A stretch of 64,000 nucleotides of DNA from Isoetes taiwanensis (taxonomy: Eukaryota > Streptophyta > Lycopodiopsida > Isoetales > Isoetaceae), in contig JAJEKV010000078.1 in assembly GCA_021234155.1 (NCBI GenBank), positions 1,676,001 through 1,740,000 on the forward strand, read 5' to 3'. The position numbers were made by a program, and so were the translations under genes. Below are positions 12,423 to 22,707 of the stretch, one piece after another; position 1 is the stretch's first letter, and each line of letters begins with the position of its first letter. Below the pieces are notes generated by a model that had not been told where the DNA came from, made no database searches, and worked only from the letters and a program-made list of their open reading frames with translations.

Positions 12423-15370
12423 GAGAAAATATGGGGTCTAATATGGGCCTCCTAAGGGAAAATAAAATGAATTTTCTTTAACTTCCAGTTATATATTTCT
12501 AGCCATTACTATAGAAAAAGAAAGATCCAATGGCATATCTACTAAGCATGCCACACGTTCTTAGGTCTATTGTCTTGTGTAAACTCTGATATGCAAATTT
12601 CACCCACATGTGCCTAGGTCAATTGTCCCGTGTAAACTTTGATATCGGAATTTTAAAGGATATGGCCATGGCATTTCACAGGCTTGTGCATGTCAGTGGC
12701 CAGACTTAACACTTTCCGTGATTAACGAAGATCCAACAACTAGAATCGCTGCTCTCTGCCATGAGTGGAGATCCCAGCTATTTTGATTCCTTTAATGTCG
12801 TCTTCTCAATCCGAGCGGAGCAAGGTAACCATACCGGGTGCCTCATACATCTAGCATTTGAATTGTTTATTTTCTATTATTAAACTGTGGTATCACGATA
12901 CTTCCGACCCAGAAAGTAGCATGTAATTGATGGGATTCGTCAAGTTTAAATTATTTGTGTTTTTTGAATGGATCAAAGTAGAATCGTTCTACCTTAAGAT
13001 GAGTACGCTTAAACGCCCAGTGCAAGGATCCTTGTTTAAAGATGTGGATGATTAGCATATGCAGTCGATAGCCAGACTTCCTGTATCCGCATGAACTTCA
13101 CTAGGGCCACTGTTTCTGCCATTGTTAGCCACATTTAAGTCCACCAAGGGAACAGTTCTGGCAGCTTCCTATCAAAGGCAGAATCACGAGGATGAGCCAC
13201 TAAATGGTGCTTCTGTGTCTGTTCTAAGGATGAGTTGTACCAAGCACTTCTTAAAGAGATATTTTTTAAATTTTCATCTTGATAGAATAACCTTTATAGT
13301 TCTATAAATGATGCCTTAATCCTGTTTTGCAGGGTTCGGGGCAACGTCTATATGCAATGTGAGTGCAGTGCAGCAGGATTTGCCAAGTGGTAAGATTGAA
13401 ACCTCTGCAAATACAAAAAATCATTGCAGATGAACAGAAACAATACTGGAAAGAAATCGACAAATTTACAATCATAAAGTAAATTTACACAGGAAGTTGC
13501 ATATAATTTAAACCTGTCATCAAATGCAGCCTATATAGCACAGTCAGAAAAGTCTTGTATCACTCTTTTATTCATCGAGCTTTCTCATTTTTTCAAGCAG
13601 TCAGATTCTAATGCATTTGACAAGGCAGCTATTGTGAGAGAAACAAAATAAAGAAAAGTCTGATCTTTCAGGTGCTCAAGAACCATGAAAATTTACATAA
13701 ATACCTTAGTTCAAAATACAATAGAGTAATATAGTATGCATCATGATTGCTCCTTAAAACAGTAGCAGATGATATTGGAGGTGTCCCTACAAGCCTATGT
13801 CTCAACTAAATCTGCTCGAGTGCTTTGTTAGATAAGGAACACTTAAACGTTTGAGATCTAACAGAAATGATCCACTTCAGCCAATCCTTTCACAGTTTTT
13901 TAATCAGTACAAAGGCCAACGAGCCATGAAAGTTTTCATCATTGACGAATTAACAAGTATCATGCCTTTTCTGACCAGCTGCCTTGAGAAAAGCTTTAAC
14001 AGACAATTTAACTACTACATGAAACAGACTATCAAACATATCAGATCAACCATTTCATTAAATGGCTAAAATTGGAGATGATAAGCCTATTTTGGAGAGA
14101 CAAAGCAGTTCCTTGCTTGGGCAGAGAGAACGTGGAACATCATAAAAATGTGAGCAGGAGCAGGATGGGGAGCAATGCAGACTGAAAAACTATAGTTAGA
14201 ATGAGCAGTGCAGAGAGCATTAACCTTCTTCAATATGCTAGTTGTTGCATGTTTTATGCCTTGCAACAATTGCGTGGTTCTTCCTATTTGCACAAAGTTA
14301 AAATAAGAACAAAGAATCCCAAAAGCTGCAATACCAGGAAGCCTGATTTATGATAGGATGATCATGCCATATTCAAAAGGTATTATGTGGAAAATCTATG
14401 AATAGATTCAAAGTTGACCGTATGATAATGTTGATCCTGAAAACCGCTTTTAGCTATCAATGTATGCAGATCCCAAACACAATTTCAGGAGTTGAACCTG
14501 TATTACCATTAGATCTGCGAAAATAAAAGAGAAAAAAAATTCCTCCCACTCATTAAAAATTTCTCTGTTTAACCTGCTCGAAAAGAATCTCTTGCAATAC
14601 TTTGAGCATTATAGCTTATCTCCAGAATCTCCACTAGAATGTAGGATCACTGGCCTGATTATTCAAATGCATTCACAATATACACCTTAGATATATTTTG
14701 AGCATGATGACTTCTCTGCAAAATGATTATCATTGCTTAAGACCAATCTAAAAAGAAACAGAATCTATAAAAGGCATAGGAAAAATATATGTAAAAATAC
14801 AAAAAACATAAAGCGTCAAAGGAAAAGTTACCAGAATGAGCTTCCATAGTCATGCAGACCTCAAAGCTTGCCATAACGGAGAAAAAGTAGAAAGAGAGGC
14901 ATAAAAAAGATGGAGACGGAGCAAGAAATGGTTCAAGATAATCCTGGCTTGCATCCAGGAATGAGATAATTCTGGCTGCATCCAGGAAAGGGATATAGAG
15001 AATAGGAAAACGCAAAGCGGGAAATGGTAAGTGGGAAATGGGTTCGATTGGGATCCGAATGGGTATCATCGCATCACTTGGTTCGAGAAAATGTGGAGGA
15101 CAAGAATCGAGACATATTTTTTTGGGGTTTTAGAATCTCAAGAAATATTGAAAGATTCGAGTATCCTTCAGTAGATTAGGCAATGGTCATAAAAAAATGT
15201 GACCACTTAAAAAGAGACATGTGGATGCCAAGTTTAAAAAGGGAACTATAGCCTTGCCACGTAATATGCATTAAAAACAAAGGACACTATCTCTCATTGG
15301 CTATAGCAAAAAGCTGACGTGTATTTTTTGAATTTCCATATTGGGACCATTTGAGACCCCATATTTTTTC
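12423..15370. mobile_element. Non-autonomous TIR DNA transposon inside element 2
   Basis: 2,948 bp with terminal inverted repeats: left GAGAAAATATGGGGTCTAA, right the complement of GAAAAAATATGGGGTCTCAA, with similarity continuing about 10 bp further. TA flanks both ends (12421-12422, 15371-15372). Comparison with element 3 shows the accessory ORF of element 2 is split exactly here. No transposase is encoded. Superfamily not assigned: TA or TWA targets occur in mariner and PIF/Harbinger families, but the TIR matches neither consensus that I know. Confidence 0.8.
12740..13440 (+). pseudogene. Exon-like gene fragments carried by the TIR transposon
   Basis: One open block ends ..SYFDSFNVVFSIRAEQ at a GCAAG|GTAACC donor (about 12826). 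A second begins after TTTTGCAG (about 13333) and reads GFGATSICNVSAVQQDLPSG. Phase and spacing suggest two exons of a captured host gene with its intron, as in Pack-type elements. The gene family was not recognised. Confidence 0.35.
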
Positions 15371-15372
15371 TA

Positions 15373-16339
15373 ATGTCTGCACTGCGTACATGCCTGAGCT
15401 TGCTCAGCATTTACCTCTCTGGCAAGCTGAAACCTCCCTTTGCACAGATTTACATGCAGCACCTCGGTGGCTATAATTCCCTGAGTGCTCTTCTGGACAG
15501 CAAGACCATACCCACGGGTTGGGTCAATCCTCCGGTCTATACTCAGCTATCTGCTTCAGACTGGGATCAGTGGTGCCGTGCTCTGGATAAAGATCTTGTT
15601 CGCGAATTCAGGGAGCAGGCTCAGCAGCCCACGCCCACGGGTTTGGCTCAATCTTCTTATGCTTCATTAGGGGCAGCTGCACGCCTAAGGTTTCTTACCT
15701 CAGACTGGCGTCTTCCATTTTGGACAAAGGTCCTGGAAGGCCACGCTGGGTGGACTCCTCAGATCTCGACGGATCTCCGATGGGATCCACGTTTTGTCAG
15801 ACGCTCCAATTGGGAGGATGGTGCCACCTTGGACGACACTGAAAATTGGATATATATTGCCAATGAGCGTGGTTGGCAAACGCCCGCTCATGCTGTCCAT
15901 GGCCTTGATGCCTTCTTGGAGAATGCCGCCACCTCACCGGATCCTTCAGTTCACCGTCAAGCAGGCTTCTGTGCTGCTCTCAAGTGCCTCCTGTTAAGCT
16001 TGCTAAATTGGCAGCGTCCTATCTTTTATTGCAACCCGAATGCCAGCGTCAGTGCCTTCGGCCTCCAGATCTGCCTTCTCATGGAATGCCAGTTCGTCCC
16101 CTCTGAGGCACATGCTGCCCTTGAAGACATGGTACGCTCCAGATTTCTCATTGGTGCTCATCCTGCACTTGGGCTCAACACTCCTGACGCTCTTCAAACA
16201 CGCCAGGATCTCATCGGCAATTACCACAATGGCGCCCGTCCTCATTCCCGTGAGGATCACTTTCAAACTGCCGGGTTCCCGCCATCAGAAACACTTCCTC
16301 CTTTTCTTCACCCTGAGTGTCGTTTTTGGTGGGGGGGAG
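15373..16339 (+). CDS. Element 2 3'-accessory protein, C-terminal part
   Basis: Open from 15373 to past the purine tract. Blocks conserved with element 3 (27469-28335) include FAQIYMQHLGGYN, RFLTSDWRLPFWTKVLEGHA, WDPRFVRRSNWEDGATL, VHRQAGFCAALKCLLLSLLN and HAALEDMVRSRFLIG. The upstream ATG belongs to sequence at the TIR-element border, so the real coding start is the split ORF upstream. Near 15441 the frame differs from element 3. Function unknown. It ends in GGTGGGGGGGAG, the polypurine tract, at 16328-16339. Confidence 0.6.
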
Positions 16340-16943
16340 TGTTAGTCCTGTACGTACTGGTACATGACTATTCATGCACACGACGGACCAGGTCAAGGCC
16401 AAGGATCCACAGTCAGGCACAGGTCAGCCGTCCAAGGGCCCGCAGAAGACCAAGCCGCCCTTGAGACCACGCTTGATCAAAGGCCGTGCACAGGACCAAG
16501 AGGAGGCGCCGAGAAAATGACACCTTGTCACCATCTGCGCCATTTGTGGTCTCAAGAGGCACCCGCCAACTTCTCCTGCAAATCAGGCCTCCTTCTAGGA
16601 ATCGGCACCGAGCTTTGACAGAGTATCTATATTGGGCCAAAGGCCATTTGTACTATATATATGAGTAGATCTAGCCCTCACGGGGTAGATGAGTTTTTTT
16701 GGTCTTATCTCACTTCTGCCTTCTCTCGATTGCGAGAGCTCATGTATCACAATTGATATCAAAGAGTTTTGTTCTCTTCATTGTGTTCTACATTGTTTCT
16801 TTTGTTTTTCTTGTTGTCTCTTTTCCCTTCCTTAGTTTCTTTTGCAAATCCCGCGTGACACAGCTACCGGATTCTCCTGTTTGATCCACGGGTCCTCACA
16901 GCAGGGCTGTCTTGCAGGAGTTCCCGAACCCAGACCCCAAACA
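16340..16943 (+). repeat. 3' LTR of element 2
   Basis: 604 bp, TGTTAG to CAAACA, preceded by the polypurine tract and followed by the CCCTG target duplicate. Confidence 0.93.
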
Positions 16944-17349
16944 CCCTGGCTCTTACCTGTGATGTATCGGACTCGCTCTCTGAGCTAGAACTGTCCTGGC
17001 TGTCAGAAGTATCTGATGTGCTGAAGCTGGATGGTGTTGGGGTCCTTCAGTTTCTCCTTTTTCTCTTTCTGTCCCTGACATTTTCCTGATTGCCTTCCCC
17101 TTCTGGTTGTGGAGCCTCCTCGACACCTTGGGCAGGCAGTGGTGGTAAAGATGGTGGTGCAGGTCCATATTCCTGAGCATTCATCAATGGAGTTGCCCAG
17201 TGAATCAGCTGGTGCATCTGGTTCCTCATTTGGGTGAGCCTTGCGTTGATTGATTCCACCGTCATTTCCTCGTTGTTGTCGTCTTGTTCACGTCCAAATA
17301 AGTTTCTAGGTACCCATTGGTGATGTCGACCCTGGCCTTGAGAACCTGA
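16944..17349 (-). pseudogene. Chromovirus gag N-terminus, separated from its body by element 2
   Basis: Minus strand beginning near 17349 with a Gly/Gln/His-rich stretch, then MTVESINARLTQMRNQMHQL from 17265 and a Pro/Glu-rich linker. It ends at the CCCTG target duplicate (16944-16948). A TGA interrupts the frame at 17047-17049; beyond it a Ser/Asp-rich segment runs to the insertion point. A coiled N-terminal helix followed by a disordered linker is usual for chromovirus Gag. A good acceptor-like sequence (branch-like CTAAT, then TTGCAG) stands immediately upstream on the minus strand, so the gag message could be spliced. Confidence 0.7.
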
Positions 17350-17597
17350 GCCGGTGTTCCTGGCTGCAAGTATTAGTCATCAATACTGTTACTTTAGTTA
17401 TATATTGTTCGTCCTTATTTACAAGTGAATTATTGTTGAGCATAAAGGAAATCATGCCAAAAATTGCATTTATAAGTTAAAGACGATTTATAGTCATTAA
17501 TATATAAAAGTTACACATTAATATAAAATACATGCTAGCATATAGGAGTGAAGACATTCAATACAATTTAGAAGATGATTAAAATAGAATTTGTCTA
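17350..17597 (-). other. AT-rich gap between unknown ORF and gag in the chromovirus-like element
   Basis: About 250 bases of AT-rich sequence without coding potential. On the minus strand it starts right after the stop of the unknown ORF (17598) and ends with an acceptor-like TTGCAG just before gag. It could be an intron or an intergenic leader. No element boundary (TG..CA or target duplication) is visible in it, supporting continuity of the host element. Confidence 0.5.
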
Positions 17598-17723
17598 TCA
17601 TCGATGGCCCTTTGTCAACTTGAAGAAATTCTTAACGTCCCTAAGCCGAAGGCCTTTGCCGAGGTTGCGCAAGATGTTCCTGGTTGATCCTCCTTCGAGT
17701 GCTCGGGCCATTTCCGGTGCCGG
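17598..17723 (-). CDS. C-terminal end of the unknown accessory ORF, cut off by element 3
   Basis: After the GCCGG target duplication of element 3 is removed, the minus-strand frame leaving 28931 continues here without a break and ends in a basic tail (GKGLRLRDVKNFFKLTKGHR, then stop). The uninterrupted join across the insertion site is direct evidence that element 3 landed inside a coding region. Function unknown. Confidence 0.65.
   Translation of the reverse strand, partial: PAPEMARALEGGSTRNILRNLGKGLRLRDVKNFFKLTKGHR
17719..17723. repeat. Target site duplication of element 3 (left), GCCGG
   Basis: GCCGG precedes the 5' LTR and is repeated at 28931-28935 directly after the 3' LTR. Confidence 0.95.
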
Positions 17724-18318
17724 TGTTAGTCCTGTACCTCCAGGAACAGGACTATTCATGCATACGACGGACCAAGTCAAGGCCAAGGATCTACAGTCAG
17801 GCACAGGTCAGTCGTCAAAGGCCCAACAGAAGACCAAGCAGACCGCGCAGTCAAAGACCACGCCTGCCATCAAGAGGAGGCGCTCAGACAAGTGACGGCC
17901 CATCACCGCCAGCGTCAGCGTCAGCGTGATTTCAGGCACTTCAAGAGGCACCGCCAGCATTCCTGCAAATCAGGCCTCCTTCCAGGAGTCGGCACCGAAA
18001 TCAGTCAGAGTGTCTATATTGGGCCAAAGGCCATTGTACTATATATATGAGTAGAGCTAGCACTCTAGTTTTTAGATGAGTTTTGAGTCTTGTCTCACTT
18101 CAGTTTTCTCTCGATTGCGAGAACTCATGTATCTTCATTGACTTCAAGGAAGTTGTTCTCATTATTGTGATCTCACTGTTCTCTTTTTGGCTTTCTGTTC
18201 TCTTTTTCTTGTTCTTTTGCAAATCCCGCGTGACATAGCTCCCCGGATTCTCCTGTTAGATCCAAGGGTCCTCACAGAGGGCTGTCTTGCAGGAGTTCCC
18301 GAACCCAGACCCCAAACA
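17724..18318 (+). repeat. 5' LTR of element 3
   Basis: 595 bp, TGTTAG to CAAACA. TATA-like ACTATATATATGAG at about 18038-18051. The last ~340 bp match the 3' LTR almost exactly; the GC-rich first part does not. Confidence 0.93.
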
Positions 18319-18336
18319 CTGTCGCCGCTGCCGGGT
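18319..18336 (+). promoter_or_regulatory. Primer-binding site of element 3 (Asp-tRNA-like)
   Basis: CTGTCGCCGCTGCCGGGT directly after the LTR; similar to the Asp-tRNA complement TGGCGCCGTTGCCGGG. Confidence 0.65.
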
Positions 18337-18359
18337 CTGATCTTTCTTTTCTTTCCATC

Positions 18360-20475
18360 ATGTCGGCTCGAGGTTTCACTCTTGAAGAACTTCTTTGCCA
18401 AACGGCGGCTCGACTGGAGTGCCATCAACGACGCGAGGCTGTTCGGGATATGTATGATACTGCTTATGACATTGAGGGAGGTCGTGTCCGCTCCAGAGCT
18501 CAGTCAGCACCTCCTACCCCTCGTGCTCATTCTCGACCAGGGTCTCCCCCTGTGTGTCGCCATTGTTCACAACCTCAATCTCCACAACATATGCCTGTTC
18601 AGCCCACGCCTCACTATTTCCAGACTCTTGAGAGCACCTATATCCATATCCCTTCAGGCCACACCCCTCAGCCATCACAACCTTCTTCTCTTCCTGCTGG
18701 GATGGGCTACCATCAAGTGTCTTTTGGCCCTCCACACGTTCACGAATTTTAGTGTTCTCCATCTTTTCAGCATGCTCTTCCTGTTTATCAGACCACTGAT
18801 CTCAAGCCTAATGAGGATGGCTCTCAAGACCCTTCCCCACCTGATGCTACTTTCTATGGACCACTAGGTTTTTCAGTCCCACCCCCTTGCTCTCAGTCCC
18901 AGGCGGTTCCACCTCTCTATGCTTCTGCATATCCTCCACCAAATCCACCTGTCTATGCATCCGTTCCGCCTTCATCTCCCACTCATAATTTGAAGCTGAC
19001 TTATCCCACTTTTGGCAACACTAAAGGCAAACCTCTGGATCAGAGTGCTTCAGCCCACATGGAGGAATTTGAAGCCTTGGCCATTCTGAATGGTCATGCG
19101 CAGCCACAACTCAAATTTCATATCTTTTCGACCACACTCAGAGGCGCCCCTCATCAGTGGTTAATGGCCAACAAAAGTCACTGGAAACAAAGTTGGCATG
19201 AAATGAAAACTGCCTTTCTGTCTCATTATAGCACCACGGATGATGATCAGTTACTCCTCAAGCAACTCAATGACCTTCAGCAAGAGCCCACGGAGTCGGC
19301 CAGGGATTTTGCGGACCGTCTACACATTCTTGTTAGTAAACTCCAGGAGTACCCCACGCAAAGCCAGATTCTTGTCTGGTTTCTGCAGGGCCTTCCTCCT
19401 GCCATTCGACTCATGACAGAATACCTGCGTCCAAAGTCTCTGGAGCAGGCCATTGAACTGGTCAATCACTCGGTCAATGTTTCTTCTCGAGGCGTTGCTC
19501 TCACGGAACTCCCTTTCATACCGCCCATCATGGTTCCACAAAATTCGGTTCAGCCTCAGCAACCTAATCCACAACGCTCACAGATCTGGTGTCATATTTG
19601 TAAATATCAAGGCCATCTGGCAAATGAATGCAACTCCTCCAATGGACCTCCTCACTGTAAAAGGTGCAATATGTGCAACCACGCAACGGAAGAATGCACT
19701 CGTTCTCATCCTACACCCTTCAAGAACAAAATGGTTTTTCAAGTAATAACAACAGTCATATCAGCCTCAGCAATATCCAACTCCACAACAGCAGCAGTAT
19801 CAACAAACGCAGCAATCTCAGCAGCCACTGGGACAAAGCAACCGTCCTCCCTTTGATCCTTCAAAGGCTCAATGTTATCATTGTCATGAATGGGGTCACA
19901 CCACCACGGCGTGTCCTCAACTTCCTCAAGTTCAAGTCCAACTTCCAGGTTCAAATCAACCAGCTTCAGTACGTCTCACGGCTTATCAACTCTGGGTGGC
20001 CAATGGTAAACAGGGCCCTCGTCCTGTTTTGAGAAAGCCCCCTCGGCCGCCTCAACAACAGCGACCTCAGCAAGCAGCGTCTACCTCCAATCCTTTGGAT
20101 CAACAAGCCCAAGAGGAGATTTATCAGGCCCTGAACCCTCCGGTCCAGCAGTCCAATTGGATTGGGCTCGTCACACGTCACACACGGGCTTCACGCCCTT
20201 TGACCATCATCCCTCACAACACGCAACCCGCCTTTGCTGTCGAAACAGTTCCTTATGAAGATGATAAAAAAGTTCACTTCGCGTCTGATCTTGACAAACT
20301 CATGCCTCACGTCATGCCTAAAGTGAGACAAAGTATTCTGAAACTCATGCAGGCTGCGGAAGGTCGCACACTGGCAAATGTTCATGCCACCACTAGACTC
20401 AGCAGCGTCAGGCAGCGCCGTCATCATCTACCGGCCCACGCTCTCAACCGTATCCAAATATTACTGCTGAGGTAG
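18360..20475 (+). pseudogene. Element 3 gag (few breaks)
   Basis: ATG at 18360 (MSARGFTLEELLCQ). The N-terminal Pro-rich region runs to a stop at 18750, and a second frame opens before the capsid. The capsid and nucleocapsid part at 18990-19856 has FHIFSTTLRGAPHQWLMANK, MKTAFLSHYSTTDDDQLLLK, ESARDFADRLHILVSKLQEY, and two zinc knuckles (CHICKYQGHLANEC, CKRCNMCNHATEEC). A Gln-rich linker follows in other frames to 20475, with a further CYHCHEWGHTTTAC-type knuckle readable near 19870-19920. Role: particle assembly and RNA packaging, inferred from the family. Confidence 0.83.
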
Positions 20476-20555
20476 AGCTTCTCAAAGAAGTCTCTGCTTC
20501 TTTACCACAGTCTCCAGCTCCACTGGACCCTGCGGACCCCTTTTCACATGTTCCT

Positions 20556-21677
20556 TTGGAACTTCAGGAAGAACTTGCAAAGATCAAGATTCCTTTGAGC
20601 CTGGCCACCATTTTGAAACTCTGTCCAGCTCTCAAAGATCAGTTACCTCTTCCCACGGTTCTGGTTGGAGCTGTTGCGACCTCCACACCCACGGTGCACG
20701 CCACGGTGGGCAATCAGCATATCAATCATGTCCAAATTGATGGTGGTAGTGCCGTCAATCTTATTACTGATAAACTCTGGAAGCAATTAGGCATCAAACA
20801 GTTATACCGTGCCCCTTATGACATCAAGTTGGCAAATGGCCATATCACGCGCCCTCAAGGTGTCACTCCTCTTCTCCATATTAGCATTGGTGATCTCAAA
20901 TTCCCATTGGAATTTGGTGTTTGGAAAGCGGGAGAAGATCCTGGTGATTATGAAATGCTAGTTGGACGACCTTTTCTCCGCCAGGCTAAGAGTATTCATT
21001 ACTGGGCCACGGACCAACTTGTTATCACTGATGGACATCTCAATGCCACAATGGATCTGGAAACTGGCAAATTGATCTCTGTCAAAAATGCAGAACCTTC
21101 AATCTCAGATACCGATTCTGAAGAAGCACAAAACATTTATCATGTTCAAGCTCCTCCAGCGGGACTGCCTCTCTCATCCTACCCTGAGTATGTTGATCCT
21201 TGGGGAGAGATGACGCTGGATCAGGACCAGGCTATGGCTGCTCTCTTAGACCCATACCTGGCTTCCTGCAATCGGATTCAACGTCTTGATCATTTTTCTG
21301 ACCCAACCCCTTCTTCGGAGACCATCGATGTTCAAGCTGTCATGAAGCAACCCTTGCTTGATGACACTCAGCAGCCTCTTTTCTTCACCACTCAAAATGC
21401 TGCTCCTCCTGTCATGCTTCAACCTCCTGCTCACCAGGTTCAGGACACGGAGGTTGTTCCTCATATTCAAACTCCAGAGGTGGAAATAGTGGACATTGGT
21501 AACAATCAACCTGTCCGCTTAGCTGCTCATCTTCCATCCACCTATAAAGCACGCGATGTGACGCTGTTCAAGAAGTTCAAACATATATTTGCTTGGAGCT
21601 ACAAAGACCTTCGTGGTATCAAAAAAGAATTGGGGGAACTCACCATTCCTACCAAACCTGATGCACGCCCAATCTAG
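20556..21677 (+). CDS. Element 3 protease and linker, ending at in-frame UAG
   Basis: 373 codons. HVQIDGGSAVNLITDKLWKQ at about residues 63-82 is the aspartic protease active site, with DGGS instead of the commoner DTG/DSG. EMLVGRPFLRQAKSIHYWAT follows as the second half of the domain. The linker ends in FKKFKHIFAWSYKDLRGIKK, ELGELTIPTKPDARPI and then TAG. The codon after the stop continues the polyprotein in the same frame into RT. The true upstream start is not the listed ATG; the reading probably continues from gag. Confidence 0.82.
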   Translation: MELQEELAKIKIPLSLATILKLCPALKDQLPLPTVLVGAVATSTPTVHATVGNQHINHVQIDGGSAVNLITDKLWKQLGIKQLYRAPYDIKLANGHITRPQGVTPLLHISIGDLKFPLEFGVWKAGEDPGDYEMLVGRPFLRQAKSIHYWATDQLVITDGHLNATMDLETGKLISVKNAEPSISDTDSEEAQNIYHVQAPPAGLPLSSYPEYVDPWGEMTLDQDQAMAALLDPYLASCNRIQRLDHFSDPTPSSETIDVQAVMKQPLLDDTQQPLFFTTQNAAPPVMLQPPAHQVQDTEVVPHIQTPEVEIVDIGNNQPVRLAAHLPSTYKARDVTLFKKFKHIFAWSYKDLRGIKKELGELTIPTKPDARPI

Positions 21678-21689
21678 CAACGACAGTAC
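21675..21689 (+). promoter_or_regulatory. Candidate stop-codon readthrough site (UAG CAA CGA) between protease and RT
   Basis: TAGCAACGACAGTAC is in frame between protease and RT with no other stop nearby. The same 15 bases occur at 6934-6948 in element 2. Plant viral readthrough sites often read UAG CAA; here the third codon is CGA rather than the classical YYA. Confidence 0.5.
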
Positions 21690-22707
21690 AGGCTCAACCC
21701 AAATTACCGTGACCGCGTCAAGGCTGAAATTGACAAACTCTTAGCTGCTGGCCTGATTTATGAGGTCAAACATTCTGAATGGGTGAGCCCCATCGTCATT
21801 GCTCTCAAACACAATGGTAAGATCCGCGTTTGCGTGGACTACCGAAAACTCAATCAAGCTACGGAGCGTGATCACTTTCCGCTTCCCTTCACTGACCAGG
21901 TTCTTGAAGAAGTTGCTGGTCATGAGATGTACTCTTTCATGGATGGTTTTTCTAGGTACAATCAAATTTCTATTAAGCAAGAAGATCAACTCAACACTAC
22001 CTTCACCACCCCGTGGGGCACTTTTGCCTACAAGGTGGTCCCTTTTGGTTTGTCAAACTCTCCTTCAACTTTTCAGCGCATCATGCTTTCCGTCTTTCAC
22101 GACTTTATGAAGGATAAACCTTTTCTTCAGATCTTTCAAGATGATTTTTCAGCCTACAGCTCCATGGATGATCATTTGGAAAAATTGGAGCTTGTCTTTC
22201 AAAAATATGATGAATCTGGCATTAGTCTCAATCCCGAGAAGTGCACTTTTTGCGTCACCTCAGGTGTTCTGTTGGGTCATATGGTCAGTAAAGAAGGCAT
22301 CACCACGGATCCCGCTAAAATCAGTTGTGTACTGAAAGCTCAGGCACCATCTAATATCAAAGAGACACGCTCTTTCCTGGGTAAGGTTAATTATTATTCC
22401 ACCTTCATTCCTGGACTTGCAGCTATCGCTGACCCCATTCATAAACTCACGGGTGATGAATCCACTTGGGCTTGGAATCCCCAAGCGGGCCGCCGTTGGT
22501 TGAAGCCGTTACTTTACCCCTCGAGCCCCTGTACTTGTTCCTCCTCAATGGGACAAGCCCTTCCACGTTCATGTTGACGTCTCTGCCTTTGCAATTGGTG
22601 CTGTTCTCTCTCAGGCCTATGATGAAACCACGGATAAACCAATCCGCTATGCCAGCCGGAAACTCAATCCTGCTGAACGCAACTACTCTGCCACGGAACG
22701 CGAAGCT
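21678..22707 (+). CDS. Element 3 reverse transcriptase and start of RNase H
   Basis: Opens QRQYRLNPNYRDRVKAEIDK after the UAG. RT motifs are WVSPIVIALKHNGKIRVCVD, YRKLNQATERDHFPLPF, FMDGFSRYNQISI, FGLSNSPSTFQRIM, and the catalytic FQDDFSAYSS at about codons 154-163 (FQDD where most families have YxDD or FMDD). The thumb and connection read LGHMVSKEGITTDPAKI and SFLGKVNYYSTFIPGL. A shift near 22490, in a GC-rich run, moves the RNase H start (HVDVSAFAIGAVLSQ) to the next frame, which then stays open through integrase. Confidence 0.9.

Larger units (their letters stand above)
2955..16943 (+). mobile_element. Element 2: Athila/Tat-like Ty3/gypsy retrotransposon (decayed, carries a TIR transposon)
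   Basis: Complete LTR-to-LTR insertion of 13,989 bp, about 11.0 kb once the TIR element at 12423-15370 is removed, matching the 11.2 kb of element 3. The order is LTR, Asp-tRNA-like PBS, gag, protease, RT, RNase H, integrase, spacer, a long accessory region, purine tract, LTR. The layout with a large extra coding region 3' of integrase, the PBS type and the RT motif DDFSAYSS fit the Athila/Tat branch. It is inserted in the gag of the minus-strand chromovirus-like element. Confidence 0.93.
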
